DNA of 64,000 bases from Bacteroidaceae bacterium. GTDB lineage: Bacteria; Bacteroidota; Bacteroidia; Bacteroidales; Bacteroidaceae. Both the position numbers and the translations under genes were made by a program. Below the pieces are notes generated by a model that saw only the letters and a list, made by a program, of their open reading frames with translations, was not told the origin of the DNA and made no database searches. Position 1 is the stretch's first letter; each line of letters starts with the position of its first letter. The stretch lies in contig CABIVS010000001.1 of NCBI GenBank assembly GCA_902362375.1, forward strand, positions 357,820 through 421,819. The letters run 5' to 3'. Shown in pieces: positions 56,448 to 64,000 of the stretch.

Positions 56448-58016
56448 CTAATCTGCAAAAAGTTCACATTCCTTTTTGACTTGATATTTTATCCGCTTGA
56501 TTAACATTGAATTTATTTTTGCGGGCTTTTTCACTATTTTCTTCGCTGTTAAAAATAGTTTTGCATCATCCCTCATCTCTCTATACAATCCATATAATTG
56601 ATAAAGTGGAAGAAAACGACTAGGGCACATATACGAGGCACTCATATAGTATTCTTCTGCCTGTTTATAATCCTTTTTCTCTCTATAGATATCACCCAAT
56701 AATAATTCAAGATCATAATCTGCCCAATACTTGCGACACTCCAATGCTACCTTCAAAGCCTTCTCGTATTCTTTGGCTTCCGTGAAAACAGCAGCATAAT
56801 TATACAGAAAATAAGGATTATCTTTGAACCGATGTTTCAGACTCACATAGTACGGAAGAGCCTCATCATACGAATGGCAAAGAGCTAACTCCGAAGCCTC
56901 CTGCCAACCGCGTTCCGACTGCGTACGTTCGCCCAGTCGAACCAGTCCCCAGAAGAAACACATCATCGTTGCTGTATACATTATATTCCTACCCCATGTA
57001 CCTATCTTTATCCGCTTCAAATAATCAGCAGTCAACATGATAACGGCAAGAAACGTCACCATCCACGTGAAAGGATACGTAAACGGATAGGAAAAGAAAG
57101 AGAATACGCCTATTGATAGCAAAATATAAAGAGCTATTTTCTTTTCCTGTGTAGGATTTTGCCTATAACAATACACAAGCGCCCCCACAATACCTAAAAG
57201 CAAAGCCCATCCGACAATTCCGAAATTAATCAGAACTCCCAAGTATTCATTAAAAGGCTGCTTTACATTATCCGCTAACATTGCATAGCGACTTTGCGAA
57301 CCATATTCTTTGAAGTAGTCCGCCTGATAGTCCATATATTTAGCCTCGAAACTTCCGAGGCCATGTCCCGTCCAAGGAGCATCTTTCACCATTTCCAAGC
57401 CACACCGCCAAATCAACAACCGGCCATCTGCCGAATCTTTTTTCAACCAATAGGAGCTGATTATTAACAATCCTATCATAGATACCGATAATAAATATCT
57501 CCACAATCTCCCATGAACGAATCTTCCACACAAAAACATGACACATACCGCAGCGATACTTACCATACCGGATCGCGAATGAGATAAAAATATGGCCAAC
57601 ACTATCACTCCCCCTGCCAGCCATCCGGCGTACCGAATGTATTTATTCCTATGTATTATCAAAAAAACGACAAAAGGCAATCCTGCACAAAGGCAAGCGG
57701 CAAATCCAGCCGGATTATCAAAACTACCGGTCACACGAAAGGTTGCATGAGAAGAAAATAAACCTACGTATTGCAATATTCCATAAACAGCCTGCAACCA
57801 ACAACTGAAAACAATGATACTTCCCCATATCACCGTGTCTGCCAATACGGATTTACGCTGCAATGCCAGAATTGCAGCACATACCAGCATCCATAACAGC
57901 ACGAACAAAACCCAGCACCATTTAGGCACAATATATGCGTCTGTAAATTGGTGGGAATATACAAACATACTGCCTATACATGTTGCGGCAAACAAAATAT
58001 GAAAGAGTCTTATCAT
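56448..58016 (-). CDS. O-antigen ligase/Wzy-like membrane protein with C-terminal TPR repeats
   Basis: This 522-residue protein has about ten transmembrane segments in the first 370 residues. The O-antigen-ligase core has GSFDNPAGFAACLCAGLPF, LSHSRSGMVS, and the long periplasmic loop GRLLIWRCGLEMVKDAPW with TGHGLGSFEAKYMDYQ. The C-terminal 140 residues form TPR-like repeats (NPYFLYNYAAVFTEAKEYEKAL and DYKQAEEYYMSASYMCPS). This layout fits Wzy_C/O-antigen ligase family proteins that join glycan to lipid or protein in the periplasm. No glycosyltransferase genes are beside it, so its acceptor is unknown. It starts 13 bp after the preceding gene in the operon. Confidence 0.7.
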   Translation of the reverse strand: MIRLFHILFAATCIGSMFVYSHQFTDAYIVPKWCWVLFVLLWMLVCAAILALQRKSVLADTVIWGSIIVFSCWLQAVYGILQYVGLFSSHATFRVTGSFDNPAGFAACLCAGLPFVVFLIIHRNKYIRYAGWLAGGVIVLAIFLSHSRSGMVSIAAVCVMFLCGRFVHGRLWRYLLSVSMIGLLIISSYWLKKDSADGRLLIWRCGLEMVKDAPWTGHGLGSFEAKYMDYQADYFKEYGSQSRYAMLADNVKQPFNEYLGVLINFGIVGWALLLGIVGALVYCYRQNPTQEKKIALYILLSIGVFSFFSYPFTYPFTWMVTFLAVIMLTADYLKRIKIGTWGRNIMYTATMMCFFWGLVRLGERTQSERGWQEASELALCHSYDEALPYYVSLKHRFKDNPYFLYNYAAVFTEAKEYEKALKVALECRKYWADYDLELLLGDIYREKKDYKQAEEYYMSASYMCPSRFLPLYQLYGLYREMRDDAKLFLTAKKIVKKPAKINSMLIKRIKYQVKKECELFAD

Positions 58017-58029
58017 TTCTATCCTAATA

Positions 58030-58386
58030 TTAAATCAAGTGTTCATCCTCCAATACCTTTTTCAACCGATAGTAGAGATCCAGTTTATGCTCCCATTCCT
58101 TCGGATTATCTGTGTCATTCGATACCGTTCGTGTCGGACAGCAATGCTTTTCTTCCCAAACAGGCGCCGAAGCCTCATCAAATTCTGCTACTTCCACTTC
58201 TATCACATCCCCGACTTCCAACATTCCTCCGTCCCATACCAAACGCATCTCATCGGACACCCGCAAACCACCAACGCTCCAAGACGCACCACTATGCCAA
58301 GTAATATTACCAACAAGACCAACTCCATTTTGAGGAATGCCAGCCTTGCTAATTTTATCTTTGCTTTTTACTAAAAGTCCTTTCAT
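58030..58386 (-). CDS. Small protein paralogous to its neighbour, unknown
   Basis: 118 residues, no signal peptide, so likely cytosolic. It shares with the next gene upstream (58396-58698) the pattern VGGL, then LVWDGGMLEVGDVIEVEVAEFDEASAP, and a terminal helix ending in HLI, arranged as a mostly beta protein followed by a helix. It adds a middle insert with two Cys (EEKHCCPTR). The two proteins are probably tandem duplicates. I do not know the family. Immunity or chaperone roles are possible but not supported. It is 13 bp from the O-antigen-ligase-like gene. Confidence 0.6.
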   Translation of the reverse strand: MKGLLVKSKDKISKAGIPQNGVGLVGNITWHSGASWSVGGLRVSDEMRLVWDGGMLEVGDVIEVEVAEFDEASAPVWEEKHCCPTRTVSNDTDNPKEWEHKLDLYYRLKKVLEDEHLI

Positions 58387-58395
58387 ATCAATATT

Positions 58396-58698
58396 CTATA
58401 TAAGTCCCTTTGCCTCAAGCTCGGCTTTGAGTCGTTCGTATTTTGCCTTCAATTCTTCCCGATCATAGGTCATCTTCACAGTAGAAGATACCGCTGACAC
58501 TTCAACAACCTTTATTCGGACTCTATCTCCCACTTTCAGTTTTTCATCTACCCAAACGATTCTTCTCGAAGTATCCAAGCCTCCTACATAAATACTATCA
58601 CCGAAAGAGCAATTGCTATGCACCATGACGACTGCCACATCAGGTGACGTGGCAACCACAGGTGACTGATCATTAATAGCTATTTCATATCCTATCAT
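58396..58698 (-). CDS. Small paralogous protein, unknown
   Basis: 100 residues, no signal peptide. The core reads YVGGLDTSRRIVWVDEKLKVGDRVRIKVVEVSAVSSTV, followed by a helix RLKAELEAKGLI. It aligns with the core of the protein at 58030-58386. Beta-rich with a C-terminal helix. A 9-bp gap separates the two genes. Function unknown. Confidence 0.6.
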   Translation of the reverse strand: MIGYEIAINDQSPVVATSPDVAVVMVHSNCSFGDSIYVGGLDTSRRIVWVDEKLKVGDRVRIKVVEVSAVSSTVKMTYDREELKAKYERLKAELEAKGLI

Positions 58699-58750
58699 AA
58701 TTTTTCCGTTGTTGATGAATACAAGAGGTTTGCTTCATTCGTTTGATTTC

Positions 58751-59023
58751 TCACCTCAACATATTTGCAATAGACGCAACCAGCACCATCGAAATTATAA
58801 CTATGCAACCAAAATCTTTCTTTTTATTTATAAGTACATCTACAACTTCCCACAATAAAAGAAAAAACCATGTTGAAAGATAAACGATATTCAGCGTTAC
58901 ATCTCCTATTGGATATTTCCTGTTTATCATTGATAACAATATATATAAGATACATAGTCCTATATAAATGTTATTCTTGGTCGACAACATCTTTTTAGTT
59001 GGCGTTTTATCTTCCCGGATCAT
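58751..59023 (-). CDS. Small integral membrane protein, unknown
   Basis: 90 residues with about three hydrophobic segments (YIGLCILYILLSMI, NIVYLSTWFFLLLWEVVDVLI and CIVIISMVLVASIANML) and a short basic stretch (NKKKD). The family is not recognised. It lies 52 bp upstream of the paralogous-protein genes and 8 bp downstream of the lipoprotein gene, within the same operon. Confidence 0.6.
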   Translation of the reverse strand: MIREDKTPTKKMLSTKNNIYIGLCILYILLSMINRKYPIGDVTLNIVYLSTWFFLLLWEVVDVLINKKKDFGCIVIISMVLVASIANMLR

Positions 59024-59031
59024 ATTCTTTA

Positions 59032-59427
59032 TTAATTCAATTTATTATTAGCAGCTCTATACACATTCTCAAACACAGCGATAGACGCGTCTTTACTTAA
59101 TTTCAACTTATCAATAATCCTGAATATTTTAGAACACGCTGCCGAATATTCCGCAAACTCTTTCGTTTGTTCCACATCTTCGCCCTCACGCATAGCATTC
59201 TTCTTCGTTCGATACTTTTTGTATGAATCAAGAAATACAGCATATTCATCCAATGCTACAATAGAATCAACCAATGTACGTTCTCTATCACTGACGTTAA
59301 GATAATCCCATATTCTTGGATCACTCTTCATTTCATCATGATTCTTGGCTAACTTAGCAGAAGAGCCACAACTTGACATGAATATCAATGCCAAGACTAT
59401 TGCCAAATAAATTTTCTGTCTGTTCAT
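59032..59427 (-). CDS. Small lipoprotein, unknown
   Basis: 131 residues with lipobox MSSC (Cys20). The remainder is helical and charged (DEYAVFLDSYKKYRTKKNAMREG), without recognisable domains. It sits in the operon of envelope genes, 52 bp from the next upstream lipoprotein gene. Function unknown. Confidence 0.6.
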   Translation of the reverse strand: MNRQKIYLAIVLALIFMSSCGSSAKLAKNHDEMKSDPRIWDYLNVSDRERTLVDSIVALDEYAVFLDSYKKYRTKKNAMREGEDVEQTKEFAEYSAACSKIFRIIDKLKLSKDASIAVFENVYRAANNKLN

Positions 59428-59479
59428 ATTATAAAAAATGATTTATCACCGTCTATTGATGAAATTAAACTTATATTTC

Positions 59480-60247
59480 TTATCTTCTCATATCTATATA
59501 TAACTTCGTTTTATCCTTTCCTGTATAAAAATCTATATTTGCAGAATAGCATAAATACTTCCAAAAATAAAGCGTTAGAAACATTTGCACCTCCCGATCA
59601 TCCTTAAAGCCTTCGCAAATATTCTCCGTATTAGTAGCAATCATCCCAAATAGCACAGACGAAGGAGGATTTCCTCCAGTTTCATCTTCAACCTTGGCTA
59701 TCGCCTTCAAAGCGGGATGGACTGCCTGTAGTAATTCTCTTTGCCAATATGTAAAACCATCTTCTCGCTTCTTCAATGGCAAGGGGATATTCTCCACTTG
59801 AGCTTTATTATACATATACTTTGCGGAATCGACAATTAGACCAACAGAACAGGAATCTTTAACCTGCAACTTCCTTAATGCCTGCCGACAAACATCAGAA
59901 CGACGATATTCTGAGGGAGAAACACCAGCAGGAACAAACAACATACAAGAATCATTCAGGATAGCTCCGTCAAGGAAATAGGAATAAAGGATGCCACCCG
60001 TGTAAAGCTTTTCATTTATTCGTTTTAACCTATCCTTGTCTACATCTAATAAATAATTAAAATGATAGCGTTCCAAAGCCTCCACAAATAAGCAGACTGC
60101 ATCTTTGTTGCCGTAATTAGTTTTCAACGTTTCCTGAAGAAAATTAATCATTTCTGATTCCACTGAGTCAATATTTTCCTTCTGCTTGAGAGAAACGCAA
60201 GCTGAGAAAAAGTATAATAAAGATAAAATTGCCAAACTATATTTCAT
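59480..60247 (-). CDS. Lipoprotein, unknown
   Basis: 255 residues with lipobox FSAC (Cys17). It begins MKYSLAILSLLYFF and contains a mixed alpha/beta body (SCMLFVPAGVSPSEYRRSDVC, FMTLYFWKYL-like helix near the end). I do not recognise a domain. The gene starts 7 bp after the stop of the preceding lipoprotein gene, so the two are likely translationally linked. Function unknown. Confidence 0.6.
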   Translation of the reverse strand: MKYSLAILSLLYFFSACVSLKQKENIDSVESEMINFLQETLKTNYGNKDAVCLFVEALERYHFNYLLDVDKDRLKRINEKLYTGGILYSYFLDGAILNDSCMLFVPAGVSPSEYRRSDVCRQALRKLQVKDSCSVGLIVDSAKYMYNKAQVENIPLPLKKREDGFTYWQRELLQAVHPALKAIAKVEDETGGNPPSSVLFGMIATNTENICEGFKDDREVQMFLTLYFWKYLCYSANIDFYTGKDKTKLYIDMRR

Positions 60248-60254
60248 AAAAACA

Positions 60255-61124
60255 TTAACTTTTTACTCCAACAGCATTCAATAACTCTAAATAAGTTCCA
60301 TAATCAGATGTTCGCAGACGAAGAGCCGTTCCTCCTTCACAGTAACGTATCTGTATTTCATAATTATTATAATTTGGTTCTTCTATACATACATCCGTAC
60401 AAATAGAATTCATTTCTCGTTGATTGTTAGTTGCAGCTGTTCCATTCACAACTGTCCATTGCACCTCATTACCATTATATAAAAAATAGTCACTACGAAT
60501 AGCTCCACCTTGCCCCCATGTCGTTGAATCATAATCTACCAAGTCTCTCATGTCGGTAACATCATTAAGGAAATATTGCCGCATAGCATTAATTACGTTA
60601 TTCCCTATTTCTTCTTTATCGTCTTGAAAATCAATTCTTGTATAATCATCATCCATTCCTTCAAAACCACGCGTTTTTATTTTTATACGTTTAATAGGAA
60701 TCTTCGTTGATACTAATTCAAAACCATTATTTTTATTAGAATCTATGATTTCTATTTCACCTTTCCCTATCCTAATATTTGTCTCATTTAAATTTAATTG
60801 CAGATAATCAAATAAGCGTTTTGATATATTAATATTTTGATCACCAACATACTGAAGTCGACCATCTTTTACTTTCACATTTGTGTAAAAACGAGCGTTA
60901 GCTTGAAAAAAGATTTCCATAACACTATCTTCATTTCTGTTCTCATAACACAACATGTCAGGATCTAAATCAAGATATACGCCAAAATTAGCATTTGTAC
61001 TATCATTAACATTCTCTTGAATATCAATATCCCCTTCACATCCAATATAAAAGATAAACGACAAGACCAAACAAAAGACCTTTGCGACTATCCTCCAAAA
61101 ACTCCTTATATTTTTCATATTCAT
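60255..61124 (-). CDS. Lipoprotein, unknown
   Basis: 289 residues from ATG 61124, or 287 from ATG 61118, which is equally plausible. The lipobox is FYIGC (Cys29). The protein has a beta-rich middle (FYTNVKVKDGRLQYVGDQNINI) and a C-terminal region with several Cys residues (NSICTDVCIEE, RYCEGG). No known domain is evident. The 36-bp gap to the transglutaminase-like gene keeps it in the operon. Function unknown. Confidence 0.6.
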   Translation of the reverse strand: MNMKNIRSFWRIVAKVFCLVLSFIFYIGCEGDIDIQENVNDSTNANFGVYLDLDPDMLCYENRNEDSVMEIFFQANARFYTNVKVKDGRLQYVGDQNINISKRLFDYLQLNLNETNIRIGKGEIEIIDSNKNNGFELVSTKIPIKRIKIKTRGFEGMDDDYTRIDFQDDKEEIGNNVINAMRQYFLNDVTDMRDLVDYDSTTWGQGGAIRSDYFLYNGNEVQWTVVNGTAATNNQREMNSICTDVCIEEPNYNNYEIQIRYCEGGTALRLRTSDYGTYLELLNAVGVKS

Positions 61125-61160
61125 TCTTTAATTAATACAACATATAAAAACTTCATATAA

Positions 61161-63185
61161 CTACTTCCACACCTGCTTTCCACCCTCATACACAAAAATC
61201 CGTTCCTGCTTTCCTCGTGTATGATTCTGCAACAACAGCAACGCCCCTTTAGGAACCCTCCTGTAAACCAACGAATCCAACATCGCCGTTTGCTGTCCTA
61301 AGGTCCTCCACCCTCTCTTTGTACAATATGACAGCTCATAGTCATCCAACGAACGAACATAATTATCCCGGTTGGCAGGCGTATAAATTATCTTATCTAT
61401 CACCTTCGACGTGCCTAGGTCTAACCCTGTCCAGCCGCCATAAGGTTCCGTATAATCAAAAGACGTTTCAGTATTACCGTCGAACGCATTTGTATATTCG
61501 TGCGAGCCATCCTGTTGATAGCAACCGGGAGTACCAATAATTCTACCGCTTAATGGCAACAGTCCACCCGCTTCATAAAACTCTATTTCCGCCACATTAC
61601 AATGCCCCTTTTCCGGTCCTATATAGCGGACATACCGAAAAGGCGTCAAAGAACGGGAATACGCCATTGTACGCAACCGTTCGGGCTGCTTTTCTATCAG
61701 AAAAAGCACCTCTTTCTGGCGAAAATCCGGATCATTGCTTCCTTCAAAAACACCTCCTATCATACGTTTCTGATACTTCTCATCTTGCCACAAAGGATAT
61801 TTAGCAAACAGCGTTACATCCTGAACACTATCTGACGGAGTAAAAACATGAAATTCACCGGAAACAGTCATCTCAAAAGGATCAGTCCAGTAACGAAGCC
61901 TTCCCCGTTCGTAAGTTGCTATCCGCATGACGGGTTCTATCTGGACATCGCTGAAAACAAGATGTTTACCATCAAACTCCGCCCATGCCACAGGCTCCCA
62001 ATCCATGCGGCTACTGCCACAAAGATAAGCTATACGCGAACGGAGCTTTCCCGAATAAAGCGTAGATGCAGGAATCTCCAGTTTCTTTTTGTATGTCTTT
62101 GCGTAATCGGCTGTCACATCAACGATATGCGGATCTCGGAAGAAAGGAACAACAGCCGTATCCAAGCGTTGCATTTCTGCCTGCATAGCACGATTAAGAC
62201 TGAACGTATTCCGATAAACCTTTATTTTCGAAGCCCCACACATCTTATCCTTACGGACTTCTTTTATTTTATCCGGATACTCTTGAAAATAAAGCGTACC
62301 ATATTTATCTGTGAACGACACCCACTGGTGCCCATCATTCCCACCTCCATGAAGAGGCATAAAATCTATGGCACAAGGGATTCCCAACGCACGACAAACA
62401 TAAACAACATAATCGGAAAGTTCACGACAACTGCCCGAAACGCTTTGGGCAATCTCCGGCCCTACATGAGGAAGTCCTTGCGGAACCGTAGTTGTAAAGA
62501 AGCGGCTACGTTTACGAAGAGAATCGCACAAACAACGGGCGGCAACAAGCGGATCTTCTATATCAAGAACCGTGGAAGCACGCAACGAATCAAGCAAAGG
62601 ATTATACTTTCGATAAATATCCTCACGCCAATAGCTTAATGTTTCATCACCAATACGATAAGGAAGAATATACTCGCAAAAATCGGCAAAAGACACATTC
62701 TTCCCCCAAGGCTGTTCCTGCCAAACTTTAAATGCCCAGTCAATGTTATTACATAAATAAGCGGAATCGACTGTCACAACGTCTTTGCAATATTGCAAAG
62801 AATCTAAAGAGAATGGTCCATACATCCTTCTGATAGAATCTACCATTGCTTGTGGATATACCTTTTTACTCCGCGCTTCTTGCAAGAGAGTAAAGAAGGT
62901 GAGGTATTGTTCCAGCAGCTTACCTTTATAATAAGTATAAGATGGCATATTCTCTATCAGGAAACGAGCTGCCCTATATTTCAAGCTATCCGATGGATTG
63001 GATTGATAACGATGTAATACTTTCTCAAGTTCAGCACGATTTCCTCCAGCCTGTGACAAAGCTGCCTCCAACGGAGGTACAATGGCAGTCTCCTCTTTCT
63101 CCTCTTGTGAACAAGAATAAAAAAGAGAGCTGCCTATAATAACAGAAAGGCAAATAATAGGAATCAGCTTTGTCATTGCTTTCAT
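61161..63185 (-). CDS. Transglutaminase-like lipoprotein with C-terminal discoidin module
   Basis: I start at ATG 63185 (MKAMTKLIPII) because a -7 box lies just upstream and the longer frame to 63227 lacks a signal. Lipobox FYSC, Cys25. The 674-residue protein has a transglutaminase-like core with Cys in GSCRELSDYVVYVCRALGIP, His in GNDGHQWVSF and Asp in FTDKYG. The C-terminal 150 residues look like an F5/8-type C (discoidin) carbohydrate-binding module (NAFDGNTETSFDY, TGLDLGTSKVIDKIIY). Such enzymes cleave or cross-link peptides or glycopeptides at the cell surface. It is the first gene of the operon that runs to the O-antigen-ligase-like gene. Confidence 0.75.
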   Translation of the reverse strand: MKAMTKLIPIICLSVIIGSSLFYSCSQEEKEETAIVPPLEAALSQAGGNRAELEKVLHRYQSNPSDSLKYRAARFLIENMPSYTYYKGKLLEQYLTFFTLLQEARSKKVYPQAMVDSIRRMYGPFSLDSLQYCKDVVTVDSAYLCNNIDWAFKVWQEQPWGKNVSFADFCEYILPYRIGDETLSYWREDIYRKYNPLLDSLRASTVLDIEDPLVAARCLCDSLRKRSRFFTTTVPQGLPHVGPEIAQSVSGSCRELSDYVVYVCRALGIPCAIDFMPLHGGGNDGHQWVSFTDKYGTLYFQEYPDKIKEVRKDKMCGASKIKVYRNTFSLNRAMQAEMQRLDTAVVPFFRDPHIVDVTADYAKTYKKKLEIPASTLYSGKLRSRIAYLCGSSRMDWEPVAWAEFDGKHLVFSDVQIEPVMRIATYERGRLRYWTDPFEMTVSGEFHVFTPSDSVQDVTLFAKYPLWQDEKYQKRMIGGVFEGSNDPDFRQKEVLFLIEKQPERLRTMAYSRSLTPFRYVRYIGPEKGHCNVAEIEFYEAGGLLPLSGRIIGTPGCYQQDGSHEYTNAFDGNTETSFDYTEPYGGWTGLDLGTSKVIDKIIYTPANRDNYVRSLDDYELSYCTKRGWRTLGQQTAMLDSLVYRRVPKGALLLLQNHTRGKQERIFVYEGGKQVWK

Positions 63186-63200
63186 AATATTATTTTTACA

Positions 63201-63208
63201 CAAAAATA
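63201..63208 (-). promoter_or_regulatory. -7 box TATTTTTG for the envelope operon
   Basis: On the minus strand TATTTTTG (complement of 63201-63208) lies 16 bp before the ATG at 63185. It supports this start over the longer one. A -33 box is not clear. Confidence 0.5.
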
Positions 63209-63450
63209 CGAGCATAACAAATGCCATTCAAGGGGGCGTTACACTTCTATCCCTGTCATACAGGCATTTATCGGACATTTAGAGCCCTAAAAAAGTCATT
63301 TTATATCTAAATTGTAACATTGATATATAAGTTATTATAGTCATCAAACAGCTATTTGAACAAATTATTTTATTTTTTGAACAAAACGTTCCATCTAATT
63401 GCTGTAAAATCCCTTTCTTTGTTTTTCCTAATTTAAATTATAAACAAGAC
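63209..63450. other. Divergent AT-rich gap at the right end
   Basis: This gap separates the envelope operon from the partial lipoprotein gene. A TTTCTTTG near 63414-63421 resembles a -7 box for the plus-strand gene with one mismatch. No ORF is seen. Confidence 0.4.
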
Positions 63451-64000
63451 ATGAAAAGCGAGAACAAAAAACAGAGTAGCATATATGTAATTACACTGTT
63501 TGGAATATTATTGACCACATTCCTTATTTATAGTTGTAGCACCGATGAATACAACTATACAAATGAGACAGCAACAGAAGTAAACTCAATTGCTAAAACA
63601 CGCAGCTTGGTCTCTCAAACTTGGAATACAGGAAATGTATTGATAGATTCCGTTGCCAATTCAGACGAGTTTTATGAATTTGAAAGATGCAGTGAACAAT
63701 TAGCAAACAAGTTTAGTGCTTATACATCCAAACTAAATAATGAAGAATATGACAAACTCATGGAAAGTCTGAATGATGATGAATATATGGAAGATTTCAT
63801 CAAAAAAGCGAATCTGGAAGAAGAACTCCGACAAATGGATGAAGCTAAAAAAGGTTTGCTTGAGCATACGGTATTCTTAAGATTGAGTGAAGAGGAACGG
63901 TTGTTATTATTCAGGCAATTTGCCGAAAGTCGTAAGTTAGCAAAAAGAAAGATATTAAAAACACGCAAAGAGGGAAATGGCAACAGCAAATGTGAAGAAT
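63451..64000 (+). CDS. Lipoprotein, unknown (3' end outside window)
   Basis: An open frame from ATG 63451 continues to the window edge without a stop, giving at least 183 residues. The signal peptide carries lipobox IYSC (Cys29), followed by TDEYNYTNETAT. The visible body is helical and highly charged (NNEEYDKLMESLNDDEYMEDFIKKANLEEELRQMDEAKK), with repeated acidic helices. I do not recognise a family. It is transcribed divergently from the transglutaminase-led operon, with a 265-bp shared region. Confidence 0.7.
   Translation, partial: MKSENKKQSSIYVITLFGILLTTFLIYSCSTDEYNYTNETATEVNSIAKTRSLVSQTWNTGNVLIDSVANSDEFYEFERCSEQLANKFSAYTSKLNNEEYDKLMESLNDDEYMEDFIKKANLEEELRQMDEAKKGLLEHTVFLRLSEEERLLLFRQFAESRKLAKRKILKTRKEGNGNSKCEE

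Noticed and set aside
61848-62639. 263-codon plus-strand frame
   Set aside because: It is antisense to the transglutaminase-like gene, whose coding signal, signal peptide and catalytic motifs are clear.

Overview
The window reads as a chromosomal segment of a gut Bacteroides, probably close to B. thetaiotaomicron or B. ovatus. The evidence is two SusC/SusD pairs, many short lipoprotein signal peptides, Bacteroides-type promoters (TTTG, 19-20 bp, TAnnTTTG) and BACON, DUF4369, DUF5689 and VirE-type families. The gene neighbourhood (a beta-1,2-glucan locus about 25 kb from an argE-type deacylase) fits what I recall of the B. thetaiotaomicron BT_35xx region, but this was not checked against a database.

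Layout. 1-6.7 kb: a SusC/SusD pair whose SusC has an N-terminal STN signalling domain and is cut by the window edge, then an organophosphate-type MFS transporter broken by a one-base homopolymer frameshift. 6.8-12.5 kb: housekeeping block (topoisomerase IV subunit A, a DUF3316-like protein, an S41 protease lipoprotein, tRNA-Leu(UAG), a PfkB kinase). 12.7-21.3 kb: a polysaccharide utilization locus, SusC-SusD-GH3-GH144, best read as beta-1,2-glucan (sophoro-oligosaccharide) uptake and breakdown. 21.4-23.9 kb: a convergent TonB-linked outer-membrane barrel.

24.1-29.8 kb is an accessory island. It has a small HTH protein, a 1.1 kb gene-free stretch with several inverted repeats, and a unit bounded by an approximately 107-bp imperfect inverted repeat (about 80 percent identical) that carries seven copies of GGTGATAGGT. 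This unit encloses a nine-unit array of 22-bp-period palindromes and one VirE-type helicase gene. Next come the beheaded remnant of an AAA/PD-(D/E)XK gene and an intact paralogue. A second array of the same 22-bp architecture lies between susD and the GH3 gene at 17.4 kb. This combination is the strongest candidate here for something undescribed.

29.9-38.7 kb: a divergent set of genes for extracellular nucleic-acid degradation: TonB receptor, DUF5689 and DUF6359-like lipoproteins, two NUC1-type endonucleases and an EEP phosphodiesterase. 38.8-49.6 kb: mostly conserved genes, including an MgtC/DUF4010 membrane protein, a CYTH protein, an OprO/P-like porin, a 44-residue membrane protein, prfB with a complete programmed +1 frameshift site, an M16 protease, an acyl-CoA ligase and an argE-type deacylase. 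49.7-55.1 kb: a TlpA-like thioredoxin, a DUF2059 protein and a large glutaminase-A-like lipoprotein with a duplicated jelly-roll module.

55.3-63.2 kb: a tight co-directional operon of mostly unrecognised envelope proteins: a transglutaminase/discoidin lipoprotein, four other lipoproteins, small membrane proteins, two paralogous approximately 100-residue proteins and an O-antigen-ligase/TPR protein. A divergent lipoprotein gene runs off the right edge. No rRNA, CRISPR array, integrase or canonical insertion-sequence transposase was found.
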